Shown: positions 1-8,848, counted from the first letter of the stretch. The stretch is 64,000 nucleotides of DNA from JAWKWH01 sp963669415 (GCA_963669415.2 CAXXPS010000002.1:1054001-1118000), one strand, 5' to 3'. Program-made: numbers and translations. The notes: a model not told the origin generated them from the letters alone.

Positions 1-343
1 CCAATCCTTCAATCACACCCAGATGGGCAGAAAGCCCCAGCCGAGAGGCCAGCGTTTTCAGTTCCGGCTGTGCGATCTGCACAATATCTCGCGAGTAGAG
101 CGCCCGTGCGGCAAGGTGGATCAACCCATTACCCAGGGTGTAGCCGGCACCGTCCGGGTTCGGCTGGATCATCCGTTCACGCTGCAATGTCTCGATCAGC
201 CGCAGCACTGTGGTGCGGTTGATTCCGGTTTCCTTGGCAGCAAGGCTGGTATTGGCGCAATCATTGCCGTCGGAAATGTAGCGCAGAAGCGCGATTGCCC
301 TTTCGACCGGCGGAACACCATATGTGGGCTTTGCTTTGCTCAA
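1..343 (-). CDS. IclR family transcriptional regulator (partial, C-terminus outside window)
   Basis: The minus strand is open from a TTG codon at 343 to the window edge, 114 codons. Residues about 10-65 form an IclR-type winged helix-turn-helix (VERAIALLRYIS, then INRTTVLRLIETL, then a YTLG wing), and the effector-binding domain begins before the edge. The TTG start has a strong GGAGGAGG ribosome site at 351-358 and overlaps the TGA of the upstream hydrolase gene as TTGA, so translation is probably coupled. IclR proteins usually control catabolic operons. This one is the last gene of the Rieske oxygenase operon and is the obvious candidate for its local regulator. Effector and sign of control cannot be seen. 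Confidence 0.88.
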   Translation of the reverse strand, partial: MSKAKPTYGVPPVERAIALLRYISDGNDCANTSLAAKETGINRTTVLRLIETLQRERMIQPNPDGAGYTLGNGLIHLAARALYSRDIVQIAQPELKTLASRLGLSAHLGVIEGL

Positions 344-1182
344 TTGATCACCTCCTCCAGCCGCAGGTTTTCGGTGAAATTGATCATTTCGGCAGCAACT
401 TCTGCCGGCTGTTCCTGATGGACGAGATGTCCGGCTGTTCCGATCTTGCAGAATGTGTGGGCATGCGCAGCACTGGCATTTTTCAATGCGGCGTGAACCA
501 ACTCACTTTGATTTGGCGGGGTAATAACATCCTGTTCGCCGACAATAGTGAGGCTGGAACAATTTACCGAACGTGCCGACCGAGACAAATTTCCGCTGGC
601 CAGCAAATGGACCGCCTGCGAATAGCCTGAAGGGTTGATTGCGCTCATGGCAGCGATTGCTTCATCGCGGATTTCTGGATTGGAATCGGGATCAAACAGC
701 AACCGAGGCGCGCGTTGTTGCGCGAACATTTGCGGACCCGAGGCAGTCAGATCAGCGAGCCTGGTTGCTGCCTTTTCAGGAAGCGGTTCGCCTTCGCCCA
801 TTCCATAACCTTGTGCGCAGGCAATGAGCACCAATTGCCGAACGTCGCCTGGAAACCTGCTTGCGTAATCGACTGCGATGATCGTGCCGAGCGAGTGGCC
901 GGCAAGGGAGAATTCACTCAAGCCAAGTGACTGCACAAGATCGTGCAGTCGGTCGCTGTAATGCCGTGCGATGGGCCTGCTTTGCGCAAGTGGTTTGGAA
1001 CTGCCATAGCCGGGTGCATTCCACACGACCAGCATCCAGTCGTCGGGTAGATGAGAGGCAAGGCGATCAAAGGAGTGGAAGTTGCTGCCAATGCCGTGCA
1101 GCATGACCAGACATTTCCGAGGGTTTCCGGGCCGCAACCGCAGTTCGATGCCATCAACAGTCTCTGTCCGGAAATCACTCAT
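340..1182 (-). CDS. alpha/beta hydrolase
   Basis: This 280-residue protein has the alpha/beta-hydrolase fold signature: an oxyanion HG at 29-30, the nucleophile elbow GHSLG with Ser97, an acid Asp218 in IVGEQD and a catalytic His252 in GTAGHLV. It has no signal peptide, so it should be cytoplasmic. The ATG at 1182 overlaps the SDR stop as ATGA, and its own TGA overlaps the TTG start of the IclR gene, placing it tightly inside the operon. The family includes enol-lactonases and C-C hydrolases of aromatic-ring catabolism, which suits the Rieske oxygenase context. The exact substrate is not visible. An upstream in-frame extension to 1488 was rejected because it lies inside the SDR gene. Confidence 0.88.
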   Translation of the reverse strand: MSDFRTETVDGIELRLRPGNPRKCLVMLHGIGSNFHSFDRLASHLPDDWMLVVWNAPGYGSSKPLAQSRPIARHYSDRLHDLVQSLGLSEFSLAGHSLGTIIAVDYASRFPGDVRQLVLIACAQGYGMGEGEPLPEKAATRLADLTASGPQMFAQQRAPRLLFDPDSNPEIRDEAIAAMSAINPSGYSQAVHLLASGNLSRSARSVNCSSLTIVGEQDVITPPNQSELVHAALKNASAAHAHTFCKIGTAGHLVHQEQPAEVAAEMINFTENLRLEEVIN

Positions 1183-1928
1183 GAGAAGCAGAACCCCCGG
1201 TTGGCGGGAATGAGCTGGCCGGTCAGTGCCAGAGCTGCCTCGCTGAGAAGAAATGTGACGGTTCCAACAATATCCTCCGGCCCTTGCGGTCCCGGCACGG
1301 CCCTGTTGTTTTCGTAATGCGCGTGACGTTCTGCTGGGACATATTCGGTCGATTCGGTTGTCAAAATGCCGGGCGCGACCGCGGTCACACCTATTCCCTG
1401 AGTGCCCAATTCCCGCGCGAGAGAACGTGTCATCGAGATGACCGCACCCTTGCTGGCAACATAGGCAAGAAGCTTCGGTGCTCCCCACAAGGCGGTGTCG
1501 GAAGCGATGTTGACGATGCGGCCTGCATTGGATTTAGCCAATAATGGCGCTGTTGCGCGGATGATCAGCCAGAGGCCACGAACATTGACGTCCATGACAC
1601 GGTCCCAGGTTTCGATGTCGATCTCATCGTGGGATTTGCCGCCAATGCCGGTGGCGATGGCACCGTTGTTGACCAATCCGTTTAGCGAGCCTTCATTATC
1701 GCCGATATTTGAAGCCAAACTTTCGATTGATTGAGGGTCCGCCAGATCGACGGGTACAAATCGTGCATTGCCTCCCTTGTCGGCAATCATCGATATGGTT
1801 TCGTTTCCGCCGTTCTCCTCTATGTCGGCAACAACCACCTTCGAACCGGCGGCAGATACCGCCAAAGCGATCTCCCGGCCCAGACCACGGGCTCCTCCGG
1901 TAACGAGTATGGTTTTGCCTGACAGCAT
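1179..1928 (-). CDS. SDR family NAD(P)-dependent oxidoreductase
   Basis: A classical short-chain dehydrogenase/reductase of 249 residues. The cofactor glycine motif TGGARGLG is at 10-17, the NNGA stretch at 87-90, the active-site Ser near 143, and the catalytic pair is Tyr156 and Lys160 in YVASK. An acidic residue after beta-2 (VADIEEN) favours NAD over NADP. The gene starts four bases after the Rieske oxygenase gene ends and overlaps the hydrolase start. In such operons an SDR typically oxidises an alcohol or a cis-dihydrodiol made by the oxygenase; that role is inferred from context. Confidence 0.9.
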   Translation of the reverse strand: MLSGKTILVTGGARGLGREIALAVSAAGSKVVVADIEENGGNETISMIADKGGNARFVPVDLADPQSIESLASNIGDNEGSLNGLVNNGAIATGIGGKSHDEIDIETWDRVMDVNVRGLWLIIRATAPLLAKSNAGRIVNIASDTALWGAPKLLAYVASKGAVISMTRSLARELGTQGIGVTAVAPGILTTESTEYVPAERHAHYENNRAVPGPQGPEDIVGTVTFLLSEAALALTGQLIPANRGFCFS

Positions 1929-1932
1929 CGAA

Positions 1933-2976
1933 TTATTCAGCCGCTTCGCTCATCGCAGATTCAGCATCGATCTGGTTGGCCGCAGCATTCAGCAGCATCT
2001 GGCGGATCTTGGAAACGCCAAGATCATGCTGATAGAGCATGTCTCGCTTACCAGCGTCAGGTGTCATTGCTTCCAACATGATGCGGTCTTGTTCCAGCAC
2101 ATGCCAGTGGCGCGGCTCCAGCTTGGCGCGGTACAAAAACCGCCAGGCCTCGCGCTCGATGTTTTGCACTTTGCGTAGCCGCCAGAAGAAGACCTTGCAG
2201 GTATTTTCGTCGACCGGCGCGACAAAGCCGACAATGCGCATATTGCCGCCTGGTCCGGCTGCCGGCGGATAAGGTATGTCGAGGCTGCAATACATGTTGC
2301 CGTCGCTGACATACATGTCGACCCAATCGAAATTTTCGCCGACCTGCCCGACCCGGCTGACCCGGAACCCGCCATCACGATCCGACAGTTCGACCAGATC
2401 CTGCTTTGCCCCGAAGGCCAGCGTGAACGATTCGGCATGCAGGTAACAGCCGTGCATGGGGTCTGACAGGTTGTCGAGCGCCAAACGGTAGTTTGTGTTC
2501 CACACGCCGGTGCACAGAAAGCCCGTCCACTCGGGGTCTTTCAATTCAGCCGGTACTTCGAACTCCGGCGGTTCGGTTTGGGTTTGGCCAGGAATGAAGG
2601 CGAATACCGCGCCCGCGACCTCAATTGTCTTGTACGCCGCATTGGTCTTGCGGCCTTCAAAGGCGCATTCCGGCATGGCCGGCACCCGTTCGATCACGCC
2701 ATCTCCGGTCATGATGATGCCGTGATAACGGCAACCGATCTTGCCTTCATGAACCTCACCGAGAGAAAGCGGCGCACCCCGGTGCGGACAATGGTCTTCG
2801 ATGCACTCGATATTGCCTTCACCGTTACGCCATAAAACCAGCCGTCGACCTGTTATCTTGGCGCCATACGGACGGTCATCGCGCACCTCAACAGTCTTGC
2901 AAACCGGATACCAGCGTCCTGTCAGGCCATGATTGACCCGGGCTTCAATTTTGCTGCGCCTTTCCTGCCTGTCCAT
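1933..2976 (-). CDS. Rieske 2Fe-2S aromatic ring-hydroxylating oxygenase, alpha subunit type
   Basis: This 347-residue protein carries an N-terminal Rieske centre (Cys63-x-His65 and Cys82-x-x-His85, in CPHRG and CRYHG). A C-terminal mononuclear iron site follows (DNLSDPMHGCYLH, with His175 and His180). The layout and length match the vanillate-demethylase/carbazole-dioxygenase group of oxygenases, which use one alpha-subunit type and a separate reductase. No ferredoxin or reductase gene is adjacent, so electrons must come from elsewhere. The gene lies 13 bases after the cupin gene in the same operon. It probably hydroxylates or O-/N-demethylates an aromatic or heteroaromatic compound; the substrate is unknown. 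Confidence 0.92.
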   Translation of the reverse strand: MDRQERRSKIEARVNHGLTGRWYPVCKTVEVRDDRPYGAKITGRRLVLWRNGEGNIECIEDHCPHRGAPLSLGEVHEGKIGCRYHGIIMTGDGVIERVPAMPECAFEGRKTNAAYKTIEVAGAVFAFIPGQTQTEPPEFEVPAELKDPEWTGFLCTGVWNTNYRLALDNLSDPMHGCYLHAESFTLAFGAKQDLVELSDRDGGFRVSRVGQVGENFDWVDMYVSDGNMYCSLDIPYPPAAGPGGNMRIVGFVAPVDENTCKVFFWRLRKVQNIEREAWRFLYRAKLEPRHWHVLEQDRIMLEAMTPDAGKRDMLYQHDLGVSKIRQMLLNAAANQIDAESAMSEAAE

Positions 2977-2989
2977 TGTTCGTCTCCTA

Positions 2990-3535
2990 CTAAGGACGTT
3001 TGACTTTCGCCAGCGGATGGTCGTCGGGATAGGTGGGAGTGACCGGCTTGGGATTGCCGATCATCACGCACATCAAGGCCTCCTCGATGCCTTCATTGCG
3101 CAGGCCACGATAAACGCCGGGCGGCACCGAAATGAGATCCCGCTCAGTCAGAACTGTTTCGACCGTCTCTCCTTGATGTTCGATGAAAAGCCGGATCTTG
3201 TGGCCCTTCAAAATGAAGAAAACTTCTTCGGCATCTGTGTGAATGTGCGATGGCCCTTCGCAGCCTGCCGGCAATACCATGGTGGAAAAGGTGAAGTGCT
3301 CAGCCGGCACGACATTTGTGTCGCCCTTTACTCCGGTTGCACCGGTTCCGAGATACCGCATCTGGGCGCGCTTGTATTTCGGATCATAATCGGCCTGAAA
3401 TTTCAGCGCATTCCAGTCGAGCGAGCGTGTTTCGTAGCGTGCGACGCGGCTTTCGATCCAATCGCCCAGCGACATGCCTTCAGGAATATTCACATCTCCG
3501 GGATCGACCTTTGGGAAGTCAGGATGGGTGTTCAT
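2990..3535 (-). CDS. cupin domain protein
   Basis: A 181-residue protein with a single cupin barrel. The metal-binding first cupin motif is at about 97-104 (HIHTDAEE) and the second near PPGVYRGL. The ATG at 3535 begins one base after the stop of the permease gene (TGACATG), with GGAGAG as ribosome site, so it is read from the same message. Such cupins act as metal-dependent dioxygenases, isomerases or ligand sensors. Position next to the Rieske oxygenase suggests a ring-cleaving or tautomerising step, but this is inference only. Confidence 0.82.
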   Translation of the reverse strand: MNTHPDFPKVDPGDVNIPEGMSLGDWIESRVARYETRSLDWNALKFQADYDPKYKRAQMRYLGTGATGVKGDTNVVPAEHFTFSTMVLPAGCEGPSHIHTDAEEVFFILKGHKIRLFIEHQGETVETVLTERDLISVPPGVYRGLRNEGIEEALMCVMIGNPKPVTPTYPDDHPLAKVKRP

Positions 3536-3536
3536 G

Positions 3537-4299
3537 TCAGCTCTCCGCTTTTGGGATGTAGTGAAGCAGCCGCGCCTCGACATAGGCGACGGCAGAGTAG
3601 AGGGCGATGCCGATCAGCGTCAGCAGCAGAATGGCGTTAAACACCATTGCTGCGTTGGCCTGGCCTTCGCCGTAGGAAATCAGAAATCCGAGCCCGGTAT
3701 TGCCGCCGACCAGTTCTCCGACCGTCACGCCAATAACCGCCAATGTGGAGCCAATACGCAGACCCGCAAGCAGCGATGGCAGTGTCGACGGGAACTCGAT
3801 TTTCCGGAATATATCGAACCGTGAAAGATTGTAGGCGCGAGCCAGGTTGATGATGTCGCGATCGACCGTCTTCATGGCCTGCAGCACGTTGACCAGGATC
3901 GGAAAGAAGACGATCAGGATCGTCACCAGCAGTTTCGGCCAGAATGTGAAGCCGAACCACATGATAAATAGCGGCGCGAAGGCCACCTTTGGCGCGATCT
4001 GCAGTGCGAGGATATAATGGCGACATCACCTTTTCCCAGAACAGCGACATGCCCAGCAGGTAGCCGATGACAGCGCCGAGCGCGCTGCCGATGCCGAACC
4101 CTATCAGCGTCATGGTGAAGGTGGACAATGTGTGCGCGACAAGATTGTCGAGCCGCACCATGCGCAACAGTTCATCAAGGCATTGGCTGGCCGTTGGAAT
4201 GATATAACGAGGCACGCCGAGCGCCGGCGGTACCAGTTCCCAGATGACCAGGAACAGTATCGCCACGGCAAAAGTCGTCAGTAAAGGCGCGTTTTTCAT
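3537..4299 (-). pseudogene. ABC transporter permease (NMT1/TauC type), frameshifted
   Basis: The gene starts at ATG 4299 (MKNAPLLTT) and reads a normal inner-membrane permease with several membrane helices up to EKVMSP. It then leaves frame. Removing one T from the CCATTATATCC stretch at about 4012-4018 restores PYILALQIAPKVAFAPLF, the conserved cytoplasmic loop of BPD-type permeases that contacts the ATPase. The rest is intact to the stop at 3537. A single one-base insertion therefore splits an otherwise complete gene of about 253 residues. It may be a real inactivating mutation or a sequence error. A second, similar frameshift lies in the neighbouring binding-protein gene. Confidence 0.82.
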
Positions 4300-4360
4300 C
4301 AACCCGTGTCCAGCAGACAAATCGGACGCGCCGTCAGGTGGCGCGTCCTTTCTTGTGGGA

Positions 4361-5333
4361 TCAGTTCACGAAATCATTGGTGTAGGTGTCGGCGATCGGC
4401 ACAGCCTCCCGCACGATTTCCTTGTCGACGTAGAAGTCCTGAACGGCCTTCAGGCGTGCTTCGTCAAACTTTCCAAAGTTGTCGACATCATCACCGTAGA
4501 CCAGCGAGATATAGGCCTTCATGATGCCTTCCATGATCTTTTCCTTGCCTTCATGCTGTGGCACGGCGGCAACGTAATCCTTGGCCGCCTGGGCAGGATC
4601 GGCCATCACATCCTTATATCCGCGAATGGTGGCCTGCACGAAGCCGCGCACCATGTCCGGGTTATTGGCGATGGTTTCATCTGAAGCGATGATCGCCTGT
4701 GCCATGGCAGGGAAAATGTCGTTGATCGGGGTTGTCTGAATTTCAACGCCGGCGCCACGGATTGCGCCAGCCCATTCCGGAACGCCGGACATCGCCTGGA
4801 TGTCGCCGGAGATCATCAGCTTGATGATGCCGCCCGGACCTACCGCCTGGATATCGGCGTCATCCTTGGTCAGGCCGGCACTCGCCAGATAGGCAAGCAG
4901 ATTATAGTAAGGTCGTGTCCTGATAGGAGAGGACGCCGATCGACTTGCCCTTCAAATCGGCAGCCGATTTGATGCCGGCATCTTTCCGCCAGTTTATCTG
5001 CGTCAGCGCCTTTTCACCCAGTACCGCCACACCTCGCACAGCGATGCCGTTGGCGCGGACGATGATGGCCGTATCGCCGATACCGCCGCCGAGATCTGCA
5101 TTGCCGACGCCAACCTGCTTGGCAACATCAGCGCCGCCTTTGCCGACCTGGAACGTCACATCGAGACCGGCTTCCTTGTAGTAGCCTTTGGCCATTGCAA
5201 GCTTGAAAGGCGCAAAGGCCGGCAGGAAATCAGGTGCCGGAAAAAGGTAGGTAACCTTCTCCTGGGCTGCGGCCATGCCGGCAATCAGCGACAGAGCGAT
5301 ACCTGCTGCCAATGTACGAATTGTTTTTTTCAT
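4361..5333 (-). pseudogene. ABC transporter substrate-binding protein (NMT1/SsuA-like), frameshifted
   Basis: Translation starts at ATG 5333 behind GGGAGGAAG and gives a Sec signal peptide (MKKTIRTLAAGIALSLIAG, cleavage near AAA) and a periplasmic binding domain of the NMT1/ThiY class. The frame stops at 4902-4904. Deleting one T near 4909-4911 turns TTACTATAA into TACTATAATC and restores the family-typical YYNLLAYL. The downstream frame then runs to 4361. The whole product would be about 323 residues. The transporter class imports sulfonates, nitriles, pyrimidines or aromatic acids. With the permease also broken, uptake by this system would be lost unless these are assembly errors. Confidence 0.82.
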
Positions 5334-5361
5334 GTCTTCCTCCCTCATTGGAATAATTTGT

Positions 5362-6141
5362 TCAGGCGATTTCCTGCGCATCCTGAAGCTTCAGGAGCGC
5401 GAAAAGGTGATTGATGTATTCAGTGATCTTCGGATTTTGCCGCCGCGCGGTCGGGTTGCCGCGATCTGGCAATTCAACATCGATCTCTTCGATAATCTTG
5501 CCGGGACGTTCGCTCAACACGATGATGCGGTCGGCCATGAATGCGGCTTCGGCAAGGTCATGCGTAATCAGCAGCGTGGTGATCTCTTCCTGCTCGATCG
5601 TCTCGGCGAAATTGCGCTGGATGATGATCTTGGTCTGCGCGTCGAGGGCTGAAAAAGGCTCGTCGAGCAATATCACATCCGGCTCGATTGCCAGTGTTCG
5701 CGCCAGTGCTGCGCGCTGCCGCATGCCGCCCGACAGCTGGTAGGGATAATAGTCACCGAATCCGTGCAGATGGCATTCGTCGAGTTTTTCTCGCGCCTTT
5801 TCGCGACATTCGGCTTTTGTGAAGCCGCGCGACTCAAGGCCGAAAGCGACGTTTGCCTCGATGGTCCGCCAGGGCAGCAGCAGATCTTTCTGCAGCATGA
5901 AACCGACATGCGAGTTGGGTCTGATTACCTTCTCGCCCGACACGAATACCTCGCCGGCGGTCGGCTGGTAGAGCCCGGCTGTCATGTTGAGAATGGTGCT
6001 CTTGCCGCAGCCTGACGGGCCGACCACAGCAACGAACTCTCCTGATCCGGTATTGAAATTAATGTCCTTGACGGCAACGAGCCGCCCGCTGGCGGCATCG
6101 GAATTGAACTCCTTGGTCACCGACCGGAATTCAAGCGCCAT
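5362..6141 (-). CDS. ABC transporter ATP-binding protein (SsuB/TauB type)
   Basis: An intact 259-residue ATPase: Walker A GPSGCGKST at 41-49, Q-loop MLQKDLL, signature LSGGMRQR, Walker B VILLDEP, then the D-loop and the H-loop in ITHD. It energises the NMT1-type importer whose permease and binding protein are frameshifted downstream. ATG 6141 was chosen because MALEFRSV begins the family homology; it overlaps the end of the small HTH gene by 11 bases. The upstream in-frame extension lies inside that gene and is not protein-like. An intact ATPase between damaged partners suggests recent decay or sequence errors. Confidence 0.9.
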   Translation of the reverse strand: MALEFRSVTKEFNSDAASGRLVAVKDINFNTGSGEFVAVVGPSGCGKSTILNMTAGLYQPTAGEVFVSGEKVIRPNSHVGFMLQKDLLLPWRTIEANVAFGLESRGFTKAECREKAREKLDECHLHGFGDYYPYQLSGGMRQRAALARTLAIEPDVILLDEPFSALDAQTKIIIQRNFAETIEQEEITTLLITHDLAEAAFMADRIIVLSERPGKIIEEIDVELPDRGNPTARRQNPKITEYINHLFALLKLQDAQEIA

Positions 6142-6433
6142 AGCCGTTCTCTTCATGTGCGGCATCGAGAGAAGCGTTGATCGCTTCCAGTTCCGCGAGC
6201 AAGGAATTTTGAGTCCAACTGGTACTGCCATCACCGGGCGCTTTGACATTGCCGGCAGAAAGCGCAGCAGCGACCGCATCCATATCGTGCGTGCCTTCCT
6301 TGAAGATTGCTTCAAGCGCATCGGCAAAAGCCTGCTCATCTGCAGTCAGTTCGCGCCCGCGAGACTGAGTGTCGAGGGGAAATTTGTCGATCTGCGCCGA
6401 TCGCGGCATCATCCAGTGATGGGTGTTTGACAT
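6131..6433 (-). CDS. small protein with recombinase-like helix-turn-helix pattern
   Basis: A 100-residue acidic protein, first gene of the nine-gene minus-strand operon. The C-terminal half (EGTHDMDAVAAAL, NVKAPGDG, WTQNSLLAEL) resembles the small recombinase-like HTH family that I know from aromatic-catabolism operons beside Rieske oxygenases. There the module is thought to derive from serine-recombinase DNA-binding domains. No catalytic recombinase residues are present. It overlaps the ABC ATPase start by 11 bases. It could be a regulator or an accessory factor; the role is unknown. Family assignment is by remembered pattern only. Confidence 0.6.
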   Translation of the reverse strand: MSNTHHWMMPRSAQIDKFPLDTQSRGRELTADEQAFADALEAIFKEGTHDMDAVAAALSAGNVKAPGDGSTSWTQNSLLAELEAINASLDAAHEENGYGA

Positions 6434-6451
6434 CGTCTATCTGTTCTTATT

Positions 6452-6466
6452 TGAACACATTGTTCA
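6452..6466. promoter_or_regulatory. perfect 15-bp inverted repeat, candidate operator
   Basis: TGAACA and TGTTCA arms with a 3-bp CAT spacer lie 18 bases upstream of the first gene of the minus-strand Rieske operon. They sit within the 183-bp divergent region shared with the amine oxidase gene. The surrounding DNA is A/T-rich (TATATA follows at once). Size and position fit a repressor or activator site for a regulator such as the IclR protein encoded at the end of the operon. Binding is inferred, not shown. Confidence 0.5.
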
Positions 6467-6616
6467 TATATAACCATAGCTGACAATTTTTGACCTGACA
6501 AGGCGTATCGGATTTGGTCACTGGTGAATCATCAATTCTTCCATTGGCGCTCATTGCTACATCACATAAGAAGATACTGAACCAATCCTCGGAGAAGACA
6601 TCGTCAGGTGGGGAAC

Positions 6617-7960
6617 ATGCCGCTAACACGCAGATACGCTTTGAAACTTGGCTTAGCCGCCACAATAGCCACGATGGCCCGTACTGCTGCTTCCAACGAG
6701 TTGCTGGGTGAAAAGGTCGTGGTAATTGGCGCCGGAATCGCCGGCCTGTCGGCAGCGCAGGAACTCAGGCGCCGTGGCGCAGAGGTTATTGTTCTTGAGG
6801 CCGGGGATTATATTGGCGGGCGCATCCGAACAGATATGTCACTTGGTGCTCCTTTCGAACACGGTGCGGGATGGATACACGGACCGAGCGCAGAAAACCC
6901 GATCCGTAAACTTGCAGATCAGGTCGGTGGCCGCACCTTTGTTACAGATGACGACAGTCTTGAGGTATTTGATGGCAAGGGCCGTCCGATGTCAGACAAC
7001 GCATGGGAGAAATTTGACCGGCTGTACGCACGGCTTGAGCAAAAATTCGTCGAGCGTGATTGGGGGCGCGACAAACGCAGTATTTATCAGGCAATCAAGG
7101 ATATCGATCCCAAGTTCCTGAAAGACCCGCTCGGGCTTTGGATGTTGTCTGCCTATACCGAGTTCGACCTAGGGGCGAGTATTGAAAACATATCCATTGC
7201 CAATGCGTTCCAGGATGAGGCCTTCGAAGGTGTAGATGTGATCCTGACGCAGGGCTACGACAAAATTCTTGCCCCTCTTGCTGATGGGCTGGACATTCGC
7301 CTCAATTCGCCTGTTTCTCAGATCGCCTACAACCGTGCTGGAGTTTCTGTTGATGGCATGGATGCTAACTTCGCCGTTTGTACTGTCCCGCTCGGAGTAT
7401 TGAAGGCTGGCACAATCGCATTTTACCCGGACCTGCCCTCAGACCTCCAAGCCGCAATCGACAATGTCGGTTTTGGTGCGGTCACCAAGATAGCGATGAA
7501 GTTTGATGATCCCTTTTGGGATCTTGATACCCAGTATTTTGGTGTCATGACCAATCCAATGGGGCGGTGGAACTACTGGGTGAACTACCGCAAGTTCAGC
7601 GATCAAAACATCCTTCTCGGACTGTCGTTCGGCCAATACGCTCCGCTGGCAGACAAGATGACTGATGCGGAATTGTCCAACGATGCAATGGACGTACTGC
7701 GATCAGTCTGGGGCAATGCTGTTGGCGAGCCGAGTGCACTTTTGAGAACCGGCTGGACGACCAATCCACATTTCAGGGGTGCTTATTCATACCCACAAGT
7801 TGGTGGAACCATTGCACAGTTCGAGGTCTTCCAGCAGCCAATCGCCAATCGGATACTCATGGCCGGTGAACACACTATCTTTAACTATCACAGCACGACC
7901 CACGGCGCCCTGCTTTCCGGCCAAAGGGCAGCGCGGGCAATTGTCGAACTCGCTGGCTGA
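6617..7960 (+). CDS. flavin-dependent amine oxidase, probably exported by Tat
   Basis: A 447-residue FAD amine oxidase. The N-terminus LTRRYALKLGLAATIA has a twin-arginine pattern, then the dinucleotide-binding motif VIGAGIAGLSAAQ near 38-50, the GGRIRT motif near 73-78, and a C-terminal flavin-contact region (MAGEHT). ATG 6617 is preferred over the GTG at 6608 because a GGTGGGG ribosome site precedes it. The family oxidises primary or secondary amines to aldehyde, ammonia and peroxide. It is divergent from the Rieske operon and shares its control region, so it may make an aldehyde or acid entering that pathway. The substrate is unknown. Confidence 0.85.
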   Translation: MPLTRRYALKLGLAATIATMARTAASNELLGEKVVVIGAGIAGLSAAQELRRRGAEVIVLEAGDYIGGRIRTDMSLGAPFEHGAGWIHGPSAENPIRKLADQVGGRTFVTDDDSLEVFDGKGRPMSDNAWEKFDRLYARLEQKFVERDWGRDKRSIYQAIKDIDPKFLKDPLGLWMLSAYTEFDLGASIENISIANAFQDEAFEGVDVILTQGYDKILAPLADGLDIRLNSPVSQIAYNRAGVSVDGMDANFAVCTVPLGVLKAGTIAFYPDLPSDLQAAIDNVGFGAVTKIAMKFDDPFWDLDTQYFGVMTNPMGRWNYWVNYRKFSDQNILLGLSFGQYAPLADKMTDAELSNDAMDVLRSVWGNAVGEPSALLRTGWTTNPHFRGAYSYPQVGGTIAQFEVFQQPIANRILMAGEHTIFNYHSTTHGALLSGQRAARAIVELAG

Positions 7961-8035
7961 TTGTACCGCAACCAAGGCAGCAAACAGGTGAGGACGGTCG
8001 GTCGGACCCACAGGTTCGATTCCATGGCACTCTGA

Positions 8036-8848
8036 TTACCATCCCGGCTGGTCCGGATCCGGAAGTGGAATTGAATCAAGCAACTCGCGGGTGTACTCCG
8101 ACTTTGGAGCGGCAAACAGTTCCTCGACCGGTGAGTATTCGACGATGCTGCCGCGGTTCAACACCAGCACCTGTGAGCACAGTCGCCTGATCACCGACAG
8201 GTCATGACTGATGAACGCAACCGTCAGTCCAAGCTCTCGGACAAGATCCTCCAGCAGATTGAGCACCTGAGCCTGCGAGGACACATCGAGCCCCGAAACG
8301 ATCTCGTCGGCCAGAATGAAGTCGGGCCGCATGGCAATGGCGCGTGCAATGCCAATACGTTGCCTTTGGCCGCCAGAAAGTTCATGCGGATAACGCTGCC
8401 GGAACGACCTTGGCAATCCGACATGGTCAAGTGCTTCATCCACCCGCGTGTCAATCCGATCCAGACCGTGTATGCGCAGCGGATCGGCGATAATCTCCTT
8501 GACCCGGCGCCGGGGATTGAGGGATGACATCGGATCCTGGAAGATCATCTGCAGCCGCCGCCGCAACGGGCGCATCTGCTCCTCGGTTAGCTGACCAATA
8601 TCCTCACCCTCGAACTCGATCGATCCCGCCGATGGCTTCAAAAGCCGGACCAGTGTGCGACCCAGTGTCGATTTCCCCGAACCCGATCCGCCAACCACGC
8701 CAAGTACGGAGCCGGTCTGAATGTCGAAATCAAGTCCGTTCAAGATCCTGATCAACGGCGGCCGCCCGAAGGGTGGTTTGTTGGCAAAGTCCGGCAGCGC
8801 CACCGACAGCTGGCGCACCCTAAACATCGGTTTGTCGTCAGGCACCAC
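8036..8848 (-). CDS. dipeptide/oligopeptide-type ABC transporter ATP-binding protein (DppF-like)
   Basis: This ATPase of about 270 residues has Walker A GGSGSGKST, a Q-loop at IFQDPMSS, signature LSGGQRQR, and a Walker B region FILADEIVS. The last replaces the usual DEP with DEI, as in many DppF-type proteins. It ends with the C-terminal oligopeptide-transporter extension (YTRELLDSIP). The start is uncertain: GTG at 8848 or 8845, both overlapping the end of the preceding ATPase gene and preceded by GGGAG; ATG 8827 is also possible. It is the last gene of the 14794-8036 operon and pairs with the DppD-like ATPase to drive uptake. Confidence 0.88.
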   Translation of the reverse strand: MVPDDKPMFRVRQLSVALPDFANKPPFGRPPLIRILNGLDFDIQTGSVLGVVGGSGSGKSTLGRTLVRLLKPSAGSIEFEGEDIGQLTEEQMRPLRRRLQMIFQDPMSSLNPRRRVKEIIADPLRIHGLDRIDTRVDEALDHVGLPRSFRQRYPHELSGGQRQRIGIARAIAMRPDFILADEIVSGLDVSSQAQVLNLLEDLVRELGLTVAFISHDLSVIRRLCSQVLVLNRGSIVEYSPVEELFAAPKSEYTRELLDSIPLPDPDQPGW

